7,772 bases of DNA. Origin: Desulfovibrio sp. (GTDB taxonomy: Bacteria > Desulfobacterota > Desulfovibrionia > Desulfovibrionales > Desulfovibrionaceae). Below, piece by piece: positions 1-6,908 of this stretch. A model generated the notes under the pieces. The model was not told the origin of the DNA. It saw only the letters and a list, made by a program, of their open reading frames with translations, and did no database searches. Every line of letters starts with the position of its first letter. The stretch's first letter is position 1. Made by a program: the position numbers and the translations under genes. Location of the stretch: positions 1 through 7,772 of the forward strand of contig JAIRTI010000030.1 in assembly GCA_031255035.1 (NCBI GenBank), given 5' to 3'.

Positions 1-792
1 CTGGCCGAAAAAGGCCTGCTGCTTTCGGAATTCACGCCGGGAACGCAGCCCAAGCCGAAACATTTTCCCATGCGCAACCGCCTGATCAGCGGTCTCAGCC
101 GTGGGCTGTTCGTGGCCGAGGCCGCCGCGCGCAGCGGCAGCCTCATCACCGCGCGCCTCGCCCTTGAGCAGGGCCGTGACGTGTTCGCGGCGCCCGGACA
201 TACCCTGGACGGCCGGGCCGCGGGCTGCCACGACCTCATCCTCAACGGCGCCAAAGCCGTGTTCAGCCCGGACCACATCCTGAGGGAACTGACGCCCCTG
301 TTGAGCCACGAAGCCGTGACCGCCCTTGAGAGGCGACGCCTCGAAGATATCGAAGCGCGAAAAAAGGCCCCGTCCAGAACGCCGGGACTGGACTGGCACG
401 TGGACGACCAAAACCGGGCCGAAGCGCTTTTGCCCAAAGTCGACCTTCCCTGGCTGGCCCCGGAGGGCACAGCCCGTATGGCCGCCAGAAAAAACGCGAA
501 AAGCGTCCGAAGCGCGCCGCCCTCCCCTTCGGCGACCGCCGCTCCCGCCGGTCCCGTGGCCCAGTCCCGGAAAAAGGCCGGCGGCCGGCCCGGCCCGGCC
601 GTTCCCAAAGCCGTCCCGCTCGACCCGGAACAGGCCCGCGTCTTCGCAGCCCTTGGCCGGGAAAAACGCCACATCGCCGATCTGGCCGCCGCTCTGGAGT
701 GCGCCGAACCCGCGTTGAGCGGCCTGCTCGCCATGCTGGAAGTCAAAGGCCTGGCGCGGCATCATCCGGGCATGTTTTATTCTCTGCCGTAG
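1..792 (+). CDS. dprA: DNA-processing protein DprA (Smf), C-terminal part, 5' end outside window
   Basis: DprA binds single-stranded DNA and loads RecA on it, which protects incoming DNA during natural transformation. The frame is open from base 1 and gives 263 visible residues ending at TAG 790-792, so the true start lies upstream. The second half of the Rossmann-like DNA-binding domain is clear: FPMRNRLISGLS at residues 22-33 (families usually have FPxRNRxISGLS), SGSLITAR at about 45-52, then EQGRDVFAAPG. The domain ends near residue 99. A linker of about 105 residues follows, rich in Ala, Pro, Lys and Arg. Residues 206-263 match the small winged-helix domain found at the C terminus of many DprA proteins (it starts PLDPEQARVFAALG). 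The linker is longer than I expect for the family. The gene lies 32 bases before xseA, on the same strand and probably in the same transcript. Identity is secure; a role in competence in this organism is inferred. Confidence 0.95.
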   Translation: MAEKGLLLSEFTPGTQPKPKHFPMRNRLISGLSRGLFVAEAAARSGSLITARLALEQGRDVFAAPGHTLDGRAAGCHDLILNGAKAVFSPDHILRELTPLLSHEAVTALERRRLEDIEARKKAPSRTPGLDWHVDDQNRAEALLPKVDLPWLAPEGTARMAARKNAKSVRSAPPSPSATAAPAGPVAQSRKKAGGRPGPAVPKAVPLDPEQARVFAALGREKRHIADLAAALECAEPALSGLLAMLEVKGLARHHPGMFYSLP

Positions 793-803
793 CTGAGGGG
801 TCC

Positions 804-810
804 AGGGGGA
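804..810 (+). promoter_or_regulatory. Probable ribosome binding site of xseA, unusually distant
   Basis: AGGGGGA lies 14 bases before the ATG at 825, longer than the usual 5-10. The spacer is an A/T-rich pocket (AATAATTACAAACTC) within GC-rich sequence. No in-frame ATG, GTG or TTG sits closer to this site, so the ATG at 825 is still the best start. It also fits where the conserved protein sequence begins. Confidence 0.5.
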
Positions 811-824
811 ATAATTACAAACTC

Positions 825-2222
825 ATGACAAAGGCCAGCGAACACATCCTCAGCGTCACCGCTTTGACCGAAGCCATCCGGACCCGGCTTGAGGCCTCCT
901 TCCCCTTTGTCTGGGTGCGGGGGCAGGTGACCAACCTGGCAAAACCGGCCTCGGGGCATGTGTATTTCTCGTTGCGGGATGAAGAATGCAGTCTGGCCGC
1001 CGTCTGGTTCAAAAGCGACCGGAAGGCGGACCAGCGCTTCGACCCCCTGACCGGCGAGGTTTTCGAAGGCGGGCCCAGGCCGAGCCTCGCCCTGACCCTT
1101 GAAAACGGCCAGGAGGTGATCTGCGCGGGCAGAGTGGCCGTCTACGGCGCCCGTGGACAATATCAGTTGATTGTGGAGTTCGCCCAGGACGCCGGGGCCA
1201 GCCGCCTGCACGAGGAGTTCGAACGCCTGCGCCGCAAACTCGCCGACCTCGGCTATTTCGCGCTGGAACGCAAACGCCCCATGCCGCCGCAGCCGAGGCG
1301 CGTGGCCCTGATCACCTCGCCCACCGGCGCGGCCGTTCATGATTTTTTGCGCGTGGCCCAAGGCCGGGGCCTGGGCTCACGCGTGCGGCTCTACCCCGTG
1401 CCGGTGCAGGGCGAAGCCGCGCCGGCCAGGATAGGGGCGGCGCTGCTGCGCGTTGCCGACGAGGGCTGGGCCCAGGTGGCCGTGCTCATCCGTGGCGGCG
1501 GTTCCATGGAAGATTTGTGGGCCTTCAACGACGAAGCCGTGGCCCGGACCATTTTCGGCATGCCGCTGCCGGTTCTGGCCGGCATCGGCCATGAGGTGGA
1601 CTTTACCCTGGCCGACATGACCGCCGACCTGCGCGCCGCCACCCCCAGCCACGCCGCCCAGTTGCTCTGGCCCGACCGGGCGGAAACGGCCCGCCGCTTG
1701 CGCGTCTTTGCGGAATCATTGATGCGGGCGGCGGATCGCTCTTTGGAAATCAGGAACGCCCGCCTCACGGTCCTTGACCGGACCCTGGCCCTGCTCTCCC
1801 CGGCCAGGCGTCTGGCCGAACGCCAAGAGCGCCTTCAAAACGCATGCCTGCTCATGGACCGGGCCTGGCGCGACCTTTTTGAGCGTTGCGACGCCCGCCT
1901 GCAGCGACTGGCTCTGGGTCTCGCGGCCTGCCCCGCGAGCCTGCCCGGCCGCAAGCTCCCCCTTGACATGCTTGAAGGCCGGGTAGTACAGGCGGGCAAC
2001 CGTTTTCTTGAGCGCTCGCTCCACGCCGGCGAACGCTTGCGGCTTCGGCTGGACGCCCTTGATCCCATGGCCCCGCTCGAACGCGGCTATGCCCTGGTCC
2101 GCAAGGAGAACGGCGCGTTTGTGCGCAAAACGAGCCAGGCCGCGTCGGGCGAAGCCCTGCGCCTTGTCGTCAGCGACGGTGAAATTCCGGTGCGCGTCGA
2201 AGGAGAAACCGATCATGGATAG
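825..2222 (+). CDS. xseA: Exodeoxyribonuclease VII large subunit
   Basis: XseA is the catalytic subunit of exonuclease VII. Together with several XseB subunits it degrades single-stranded DNA from both ends into oligonucleotides in the cytoplasm. The protein is 465 residues, within or slightly above the usual family size. Residues 1 to about 105 form the N-terminal OB-fold, beginning LSVTALTEAIRTRL and containing FVWVRGQVTNL. The catalytic domain shows the family signatures: ITSPTGAAVHDF from residue 163, RGGGSMEDLWAFNDE from residue 223, and GHEVDFTLADMTADLRAATPS from residue 255 (H256, E257 and D259). The Arg-rich, helical C-terminal half fits the long coiled arm that binds XseB. The frame is open upstream to 699, but that extension would lie inside dprA and precedes the conserved start, so ATG 825 was chosen. 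The last 8 bases overlap the next gene. The small subunit gene xseB lies 1.2 kb downstream, separated by a peptidase gene. Confidence 0.97.
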   Translation: MTKASEHILSVTALTEAIRTRLEASFPFVWVRGQVTNLAKPASGHVYFSLRDEECSLAAVWFKSDRKADQRFDPLTGEVFEGGPRPSLALTLENGQEVICAGRVAVYGARGQYQLIVEFAQDAGASRLHEEFERLRRKLADLGYFALERKRPMPPQPRRVALITSPTGAAVHDFLRVAQGRGLGSRVRLYPVPVQGEAAPARIGAALLRVADEGWAQVAVLIRGGGSMEDLWAFNDEAVARTIFGMPLPVLAGIGHEVDFTLADMTADLRAATPSHAAQLLWPDRAETARRLRVFAESLMRAADRSLEIRNARLTVLDRTLALLSPARRLAERQERLQNACLLMDRAWRDLFERCDARLQRLALGLAACPASLPGRKLPLDMLEGRVVQAGNRFLERSLHAGERLRLRLDALDPMAPLERGYALVRKENGAFVRKTSQAASGEALRLVVSDGEIPVRVEGETDHG

Positions 2223-3357
2223 TCTGAAGCATACGCCTTTCAACGGCGCGATCCGGCGCGGAGTCCCAGCGGCCCGCCTTTTGCTTTTCGCCATTGCCCT
2301 GGCTCTGCTGACGGCGGCCGGCTGCGCCAAAAAAGAGCTGCCGCGCCAAAGCGCGCCGGTCATGGCAGCCGGGACGGCGGACGCAAGGCCGGCGGCCGGA
2401 ACTGAACCGGCCCCGCAAAACCCGCCCGCGCCGGACCTTCAGCCCGCCTTTCCCCTTACGGAAAAGACAAAGGCCGCGCCGTCCGGGAAAAAAAAGGCGC
2501 CGGCCCGGACCACTACGGAACGTCTTCTGCAAAGCGCGGGGCGCGACCCAGGCGCGGTTCAGCCCGAGGCCGGGTTTCATCTGGCCGTGCCCGATACGCT
2601 GGGTGACGGCGAAGCCTTTCTGGTGGAGTTTTCCGCTGCCGGCGCCGAAGGCCTGGAGCTTGGCTGGCGCGGCAAAACCCTGAGCGTGACCGAGGCCGAC
2701 AAGGCCGGGCGCTTCATGGCCCTGCTGCCCGTCCCCCTTGACGAAAAAGCGAAGAGCCTGCCCCTGGCCCTGACCCTGGTCTGGAGCGCGGGCAAAAAAG
2801 AAGCCATGAAAGCCGACGTGCCGGTCAAAAAACGCAGCTACGCGGTGCAGCGCCTGAAAGTGGCCCCCAAACACGTAAGCCCGCCGCCGGACATGCTGCC
2901 GAAGATTGAACGGGACCGCGCCGAAATGCGCGCGGCCGTCGGCAAGGTAACGCCCAGGCGGTACTGGAGTCTGCCCCTGCTGCGGCCGGTGCCGGGCCAG
3001 GTCACCAGCCTGTACGGGCTGCGGCGGGTCTTCAACAATGTACCGAAAAGCCCGCACAAGGGCCTTGATCTCGACGCCGCCGAAGGCGACCCCGTTGCCT
3101 CGGCCGAAGCCGGGACGGTGGTGCTGGTGTCCGAACACTACTACGGCGGCAAGACGGTTGTCGTCGACCACGGCCTTGGCGTGCTTACGGCCTATCTGCA
3201 CCTTTCCGGCTACAACGTCAGCGTCGGACAGACGGTGCGGCGCGGCGACATCATCGGTTTCATCGGCAGTACCGGGCGCGTCACCGGCCCGCATCTGCAC
3301 CTGTCGCTCTATGTCATGGGCGTGAGCGTCAACGCGGCGACATGCACGGCCATGTGA
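2215..3357 (+). CDS. M23 (LytM-type) murein endopeptidase, probable lipoprotein
   Basis: This is a zinc peptidase of the LytM/lysostaphin family, which cuts peptide cross-links in peptidoglycan. The 380-residue product starts with basic residues and a hydrophobic stretch (about 19-35) ending AAGC, so Cys37 is the likely lipidation site. Ala rather than Leu at -3 makes the lipobox slightly atypical. The +2 residue is Ala, which favours the outer membrane by the E. coli sorting rule. Residues 38-117 are a flexible Ala/Pro/Lys linker and about 119-225 look beta-rich. The C-terminal M23 domain is complete in its key residues: H281 and D285 of HKGLD, H329 of YLHL, and H360 and H362 of HLH. H281, D285 and H362 should bind zinc. 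It should therefore be an active enzyme, not a degenerate EnvC/NlpD-type activator. The extreme C terminus (VNAATCTAM) lacks the VDP-like ending common in this family. The start is set by AAGGAGA at 2200-2206, 8 bases upstream. ATGGATAG at 2215-2222 overlaps the xseA stop. The substrate bond and partner proteins cannot be told from sequence. Confidence 0.9.
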   Translation: MDSLKHTPFNGAIRRGVPAARLLLFAIALALLTAAGCAKKELPRQSAPVMAAGTADARPAAGTEPAPQNPPAPDLQPAFPLTEKTKAAPSGKKKAPARTTTERLLQSAGRDPGAVQPEAGFHLAVPDTLGDGEAFLVEFSAAGAEGLELGWRGKTLSVTEADKAGRFMALLPVPLDEKAKSLPLALTLVWSAGKKEAMKADVPVKKRSYAVQRLKVAPKHVSPPPDMLPKIERDRAEMRAAVGKVTPRRYWSLPLLRPVPGQVTSLYGLRRVFNNVPKSPHKGLDLDAAEGDPVASAEAGTVVLVSEHYYGGKTVVVDHGLGVLTAYLHLSGYNVSVGQTVRRGDIIGFIGSTGRVTGPHLHLSLYVMGVSVNAATCTAM

Positions 3358-3376
3358 TTGGCTTCTTGTTTTTTTT
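3348..3376 (+). terminator. Weak terminator-like hairpin plus T-tract between the M23 gene and xseB
   Basis: GGCCA (3348-3352) can pair with TGGCT (3359-3363), with one G-T pair, across a 6-base loop. The tract TCTTG followed by eight T (3369-3376) comes next. An alternative hairpin, ACATG (3340-3344) with CATGT (3351-3355), competes for the same bases. The stem overlaps the M23 stop codon, and the xseB ribosome binding site follows directly. If it works at all it is probably a partial terminator or attenuator, since xseB, ispA and dxs lie just downstream without another obvious promoter. Confidence 0.3.
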
Positions 3377-3388
3377 CAGGAGAGCCTT

Positions 3389-3640
3389 ATGGTGAAAAAA
3401 ACGACCCCTGAACCCGACTTTGAAACGCGCATGCAGCGCCTGCAAGACATTGTGCAAGAGCTTGAACGCGCGGATCTGCCTCTTGAAAAAAACGTGGCTC
3501 TGTATAAGGAAGGCCGTGCTCTGTCCCGAGCCTGCAAGGAGATGCTCGACAAGGCCCGGCATGAAATCAGCCTTTGCGACGAACAGGGAGGCGAAAGCCC
3601 CTTTGTTCTTGACGCCGACGGAGAAGGCCCCCATGACTGA
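3389..3640 (+). CDS. xseB: Exodeoxyribonuclease VII small subunit
   Basis: XseB is the small helical subunit of exonuclease VII. Several copies bind the arm of XseA and are needed for a stable, active enzyme. The product is 83 residues, the usual size. It carries the family pattern: an [16 protein letters not shown] helix (residues 11-26), the short turn ADLPLEKN, then a second helix with [23 protein letters not shown]. The acidic tail after about residue 65 is variable in the family. ATG 3389 follows AGGAG (3378-3382) by 6 bases. The stop overlaps the ispA start by 8 bases (ATGACTGA, 3633-3640), so the two are probably translationally coupled. The 31-base gap after the M23 gene contains a T8 run. 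xseB followed by ispA and dxs is the arrangement known from E. coli. Confidence 0.96.
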   Translation: MVKKTTPEPDFETRMQRLQDIVQELERADLPLEKNVALYKEGRALSRACKEMLDKARHEISLCDEQGGESPFVLDADGEGPHD

Positions 3641-4544
3641 GGATGCCGCCATCAAACAAGCCCTGGCCGAACGCGCCGCCCGGGTCGAAGCCTGGCTGGC
3701 CGGCCGTCTCGCCGGGGAAAGCGCGCCGGAAGGACTGCGCCGGGCCATGGAATACAGCCTGCTGGCCGGCGGCAAGCGCATCCGTCCGGTGCTCTGTCTT
3801 GTGAGCGCGGAGCTTTTCGGCCTTGAGCGCGATCGGGCCATGCCCTTCGCCTGCGCTCTTGAATGCATCCACACCTATTCGCTTATCCACGATGATCTGC
3901 CGGCCATGGACGATGACGACCTGCGCCGGGGCCTGCCCTCCTGCCACAAGGCCTTTGACGAAGCCACGGCCATCCTGGCCGGGGACGGCCTTTTGACCGG
4001 CGCTTTCGGCCTGATGACGCGCTGCGACCTGCCGCCGGACCGTCTGCTCAGGACCGTCGCCCTGGCCGCCGAGGCCGCCGGCTCGGCGGGCATGGTGGGC
4101 GGGCAGTACCTGGATATTCGCTTTACCGGCCAGAAAAACGTCTCGCTTGAAGAAGTCGCCGCCATGCAGGCCATGAAAACCGGCGCCATGCTGCGCCTGG
4201 CCTGCGAAGCCGGCGCCGTGCTGGCCGGGGCCGACGAGGCCGGGGTTTCGGCCATGCGCGTCTATGGTCAGGCCGTCGGCGCCGCCTTCCAGATCACGGA
4301 CGACATTCTGGACGAAACCGGGAGCGAGGCGGAGCTCGGCAAACCCGTGGGAAGCGACCGGGATTTGCGCAAGAACACCTATCCGGCGGTCCTGGGTCTG
4401 GCGGCCAGCCGCGAGGCGGCGCTCAGACATGTGGACGACGCCGTCCGGATCGTCAGGACCATCAGGGACATGCTCCCCGTGCCGGCCGCCGAGGCCGCCC
4501 TTCTCGAAGGGCTTGCGGCTTATATTATAAAAAGGGTAAGGTAA
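3633..4544 (+). CDS. ispA: Farnesyl diphosphate synthase (short-chain polyprenyl synthase)
   Basis: IspA joins isopentenyl diphosphate to dimethylallyl and then geranyl diphosphate, giving farnesyl diphosphate in the cytoplasm. That product feeds undecaprenyl phosphate and quinone side chains. The protein has 303 residues, about the family length. GGKRIRP lies at 46-52. The first Asp-rich motif is of the bacterial DDxxxxD type (D87, D88 and D93, in [14 protein letters not shown]). The second is DDILD at 223-227, followed by the conserved [21 protein letters not shown] block. Tyr82, five residues before the first motif, is the aromatic residue expected of an enzyme that stops at C15. A geranylgeranyl product cannot be fully excluded. 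The C terminus ([10 protein letters not shown]) matches the normal family end, so the gene is intact. ATG 3633 overlaps the xseB stop and has GGAG at 3620-3623, 9 bases upstream. dxs, which starts the pathway supplying its substrates, follows after 54 bases. Confidence 0.96.
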   Translation: MTEDAAIKQALAERAARVEAWLAGRLAGESAPEGLRRAMEYSLLAGGKRIRPVLCLVSAELFGLERDRAMPFACALECIHTYSLIHDDLPAMDDDDLRRGLPSCHKAFDEATAILAGDGLLTGAFGLMTRCDLPPDRLLRTVALAAEAAGSAGMVGGQYLDIRFTGQKNVSLEEVAAMQAMKTGAMLRLACEAGAVLAGADEAGVSAMRVYGQAVGAAFQITDDILDETGSEAELGKPVGSDRDLRKNTYPAVLGLAASREAALRHVDDAVRIVRTIRDMLPVPAAEAALLEGLAAYIIKRVR

Positions 4545-4548
4545 TCCG

Positions 4549-4578
4549 GCCTGAGGGCTCTTTTTTGGAGAGCCCGGC
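4549..4578 (+). other. Stem-loop with a T6 loop in the ispA-dxs gap
   Basis: GGGCTCT (4555-4561) pairs perfectly with AGAGCCC (4569-4575) around the loop TTTTTGG. GCC (4549-4551) can add three outer pairs with GGC (4576-4578) after a TGA bulge. The T-run is in the loop rather than after the stem, so it is not a standard intrinsic terminator. It lies between the ispA stop and the dxs ribosome binding site, where it could act as an RNA processing, stability or attenuation element. The inverted repeat is seen directly; any function is inference. Confidence 0.5.
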
Positions 4579-4588
4579 ACTGTCTCCC

Positions 4589-4592
4589 GGAG
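4589..4592 (+). promoter_or_regulatory. Ribosome binding site that fixes the GTG start of dxs
   Basis: GGAG lies 6 bases before the GTG at 4599. The next in-frame candidates, ATG 4761 and GTG 4899, have no comparable site at the right distance. This is the main reason to accept the long N-terminal extension of the dxs product. Confidence 0.6.
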
Positions 4593-4598
4593 TTTTTC

Positions 4599-6836
4599 GT
4601 GAGCCCGAGCAAAAAAAAACCGCCCGCCGGTCCTTCCGGCAACCGTCCCGCAGGCCGTTCTGAACGCTCCCGGTCAACGCCTCGGGCGGGTTCCCGGCCG
4701 TCACAGCCGCGGGAGGGCGCTTGTGCCGCGAGCCCGCGTCAAAACGCTTCGCCGGTCCTGATGCCGGCCTTTGCGCTGGCTGACGTCTCCGGGCTGCCGG
4801 GAGCGCTGCGCGCCGCGTCCGGACCGGTCCATGCCGATCCGGCGCTTTCCGAACTTGCCGGGCAGGAAGCCGAACAAGCTCTTTTCAATGACCCCGACGT
4901 GCTTGAACCGTTGCTGGGCAAGGGCGAAAGTTGCCCTGCGGCCCCGCGCCGCCTGCTCTCGGCCATCAAGCACCCCTCGCAGGTGGCCGGGTTGACGCTG
5001 CCGGAAATGGCGCAACTGGCCGGCGAAATCCGCCGGACCCTGATCAGCACCGTGTCCCGTACCGGCGGACATCTGGCGCCGTCCCTGGGTGTCGTCGATC
5101 TGACCATTGCCCTGCTTTCGGTCTTCAACCCCGAGCGCGACAAACTTATCTGGGACGTGGGCCATCAGGCTTACGCCTACAAACTGCTGACCGGCCGGGC
5201 CGAAGCCTTTCACACCCTGCGCCAGATGGACGGGATCAGCGGCTTTCCCAGCCGCTTCGAAAGCCGCTTCGATCATTTCGGGGTGGGCCATTCCTCGACC
5301 TCGGTGTCGGCCGCGCTCGGCATGGCCAAAGCCAGGGATCTGGCCGGGGATGACCACCACGTCGTCTCCATCATCGGCGACGGCTCGCTCACGGCCGGCC
5401 TCGCCTATGAGGCCCTGAACCAGGCCGGGGCCACGGCCCGGCGCTTTATCGTCATTCTCAACGACAATGAAATGTCCATCTCAAAAAACGTGGGCGCATT
5501 GTCCCTGTTTATGAGCCGCAACCTTTCCGCGCGCTGGGTGCGCCGGGTCAAACGCGAAGTCGAGGCCTTTCTCACCGGTATCCCCGGCATTGGCGCCGAT
5601 TTGATGGAAATCGCCAGGCGCAGCAAGCACAGCTTCAAAAACTTCTTCACCCCCGGCATCCTGTTCGAAGCCCTGCGCTTCAACTATATAGGCCCGGTGG
5701 ACGGCCACAATCTCGAAGAGCTGCGCAAAACCCTGAATCTGGCCGCCGCCCTGGACCGGCCCGTTCTGGTCCACATCCTCACCCGCAAAGGCAAGGGCTA
5801 CGCCCCGGCCGAGGCCAATCCGGTGCTTTTTCACGGGATTGGCAGCTTTGAGCCGAAAACGGGATTCGCGCAATCCAAAGCCGCCGGCGAAGGCGTCAGC
5901 TACACCGAGGCCTTCAGCCGGGGCATCTGCGCCCTGGCCAGAGCCGACAAGCGCATCATCGCCATTACCGCGGCCATGCCCGAAGGCACGGGCCTGACCG
6001 ACTTCGCCGCCCGCTTTCCCGAGCGCTTCATCGATGTCGGCATCTGCGAACAGCACGCCGTGACCATGGCCGCCGGCCTGGCCACCCAGGGCTTCAAGCC
6101 TTTTGTGGCCGTCTACTCCACCTTTTTGCAGCGCGCATACGATCAGATTGTGCACGATGTCTGCCTGCAAAAGCTTCCGGTCACGTTCTGTATTGACAGG
6201 GCCGGGCTTGTCGGCGAGGACGGGCCCACCCACCAGGGGGCCTTTGATCTGGCCTATCTGCGCCACATCCCGAATATCGTTCTGTTCGCCCCCAAGGATG
6301 AAGCCGAGTTGCAGCACGGCCTGGCAACGGCCCTGGCCCATGACGGGCCTTTCGCGTTGCGCTGGCCGCGCGGCCTCGGCTCTGGCGCGCCGCTGCCCTG
6401 GCCCGCGCGCGCCCTGCCCATCGGCCGGGGCGAAGTGCTTGTCCGGGGCGACGGCCGTCTTGCGGTCATCGCCCTGGGCAGCCGGGTGCTGCCCGCCCTG
6501 CATGCGGCCCAACGCTTGCAACGGGAAGAAGGGGTCGCCGTCACCGTGCTGAACGCCCGCTTCGTCAAACCCCTGCCAGAACAGGACCTGCGCGACATGG
6601 CCGAAAGCCATGAGGCCCTGCTTCTGCTTGAGGAAGGCTGCCTGGCCGGCGGCTTTTCCTCGGCCGTCCTGGAGCGGCTGAACGATGAGGGCCTTCTGCG
6701 CGGCCAGCGCGTACAGCGCCTGGGCCTGCCCGACGCCTTTATCGAGCACGGCCCGGCCGGCGCGCTTCGCAAACGCCTGGGTCTTGACGAGGAAAGTATT
6801 TACCAAAATATACGCCATCTTGCGGGCATAATTTGA
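4599..6836 (+). CDS. dxs: 1-deoxy-D-xylulose-5-phosphate synthase with long N-terminal extension
   Basis: DXS condenses pyruvate with glyceraldehyde 3-phosphate, using thiamine diphosphate, to give 1-deoxy-D-xylulose 5-phosphate. This is the entry step of the MEP isoprenoid pathway and also supplies thiamine and pyridoxal synthesis. The product is 745 residues against about 620-640 usually. The excess lies before the conserved core, which starts near residue 117 (RLLSAIKHPSQ). The core is complete: H158 in GGHLAPSLG, H189 in DVGHQAYAY, the cofactor motif GDG at 260-262 with N290 in NDN, catalytic E484 in ICEQHA, and D541 and H545 in EDGPTHQGAF. By remembered E. coli numbering these match H49, H80, D152, N181, E370, D427 and H431, with an offset of 109-114. 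Residues 1-54 are rich in Lys, Arg, Pro and Ser and look disordered; 55-116 are Ala/Leu-rich. No signal or membrane segment is evident there. Start choice: GTG 4599 with GGAG; ATG 4761 (M55) is the main alternative and would still leave about 60 extra residues. A run of nine A follows the start closely. Confidence 0.95.
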   Translation: MSPSKKKPPAGPSGNRPAGRSERSRSTPRAGSRPSQPREGACAASPRQNASPVLMPAFALADVSGLPGALRAASGPVHADPALSELAGQEAEQALFNDPDVLEPLLGKGESCPAAPRRLLSAIKHPSQVAGLTLPEMAQLAGEIRRTLISTVSRTGGHLAPSLGVVDLTIALLSVFNPERDKLIWDVGHQAYAYKLLTGRAEAFHTLRQMDGISGFPSRFESRFDHFGVGHSSTSVSAALGMAKARDLAGDDHHVVSIIGDGSLTAGLAYEALNQAGATARRFIVILNDNEMSISKNVGALSLFMSRNLSARWVRRVKREVEAFLTGIPGIGADLMEIARRSKHSFKNFFTPGILFEALRFNYIGPVDGHNLEELRKTLNLAAALDRPVLVHILTRKGKGYAPAEANPVLFHGIGSFEPKTGFAQSKAAGEGVSYTEAFSRGICALARADKRIIAITAAMPEGTGLTDFAARFPERFIDVGICEQHAVTMAAGLATQGFKPFVAVYSTFLQRAYDQIVHDVCLQKLPVTFCIDRAGLVGEDGPTHQGAFDLAYLRHIPNIVLFAPKDEAELQHGLATALAHDGPFALRWPRGLGSGAPLPWPARALPIGRGEVLVRGDGRLAVIALGSRVLPALHAAQRLQREEGVAVTVLNARFVKPLPEQDLRDMAESHEALLLLEEGCLAGGFSSAVLERLNDEGLLRGQRVQRLGLPDAFIEHGPAGALRKRLGLDEESIYQNIRHLAGII
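4611..4619 (+). repeat. A9 homopolymer at codons 5-7 of dxs
   Basis: Nine consecutive A bases encode three Lys just after the dxs start. Losing or gaining one A, in DNA or by polymerase slippage, would shift the frame. With one A fewer, reading stops at TGA 4759-4761, which overlaps the in-frame ATG at 4761. With one more, it stops after about 20 codons. The tract is seen directly; a slippage role is inference. Confidence 0.6.
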
Positions 6837-6853
6837 GGCCTTTTTTGGTTCTC
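6835..6853 (+). terminator. Weak T-run hairpin at the dxs stop codon
   Basis: GAGGCC (6835-6840) can pair imperfectly (one G-T pair, one bulged T) with GGTTCTC (6847-6853) around a loop of six T. It resembles the ispA-dxs hairpin, which also has a T6GG loop. With no T-run after the stem it is not a classic intrinsic terminator. No stronger one was found in the dxs-motA gap. Confidence 0.2.
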
Positions 6854-6866
6854 GTCGCTTTTACGC

Positions 6867-6895
6867 TTTCCAAAGCGCGAAAAAAAGTCTATTAT
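6867..6895 (+). promoter_or_regulatory. Candidate sigma-70 promoter for motA
   Basis: TTTCCA (6867-6872, four of six to TTGACA) and TATTAT (6890-6895, five of six to TATAAT) are separated by 17 bases in the only clearly A/T-rich part of the gap. Transcription would start near 6902 and give a leader of about 100 bases. The -35 box lies in the centre of the palindrome CGCTTTCCAAAGCG (6864-6877), a possible operator. The motif match is seen; activity is inferred. Confidence 0.35.
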
Positions 6896-6908
6896 TTGGA
6901 AATCCATA

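Noticed and set aside
699..824. Upstream in-frame start at 699 adding 42 residues to XseA
   Set aside because: It would overlap the end of dprA in another frame. The added residues do not resemble the XseA family, whose conserved sequence begins just after ATG 825.
2170..3300. Minus-strand open frame of 376 codons opposite the M23 gene
   Set aside because: It is antisense to a conserved peptidase, has no domain signature, and is rich in His, Gly and Arg. It looks like a compositional shadow.
3310..3357. Possible frameshift at the C terminus of the M23 peptidase, because the usual VDP ending is missing
   Set aside because: Neither alternative frame gives a family-like ending, and all zinc ligands lie upstream. 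A natural variant end is simpler.
3567..4580. Minus-strand open frame of 337 codons opposite ispA
   Set aside because: It is antisense to ispA, shows no recognisable motif, and has the same shadow composition.
5481..6818. Long open frame of 445 codons on the minus strand opposite dxs
   Set aside because: It lies wholly antisense to a well-conserved enzyme. Its translation is rich in Gly, Gln, His and Ala without any recognisable domain, as expected for antisense frames in GC-rich genes.
6864..6886. The CGCTTTCCAAAGCG hairpin as an intrinsic terminator for dxs
   Set aside because: It is followed by A residues, not T, on the + strand, and no T-run follows it on the minus strand.
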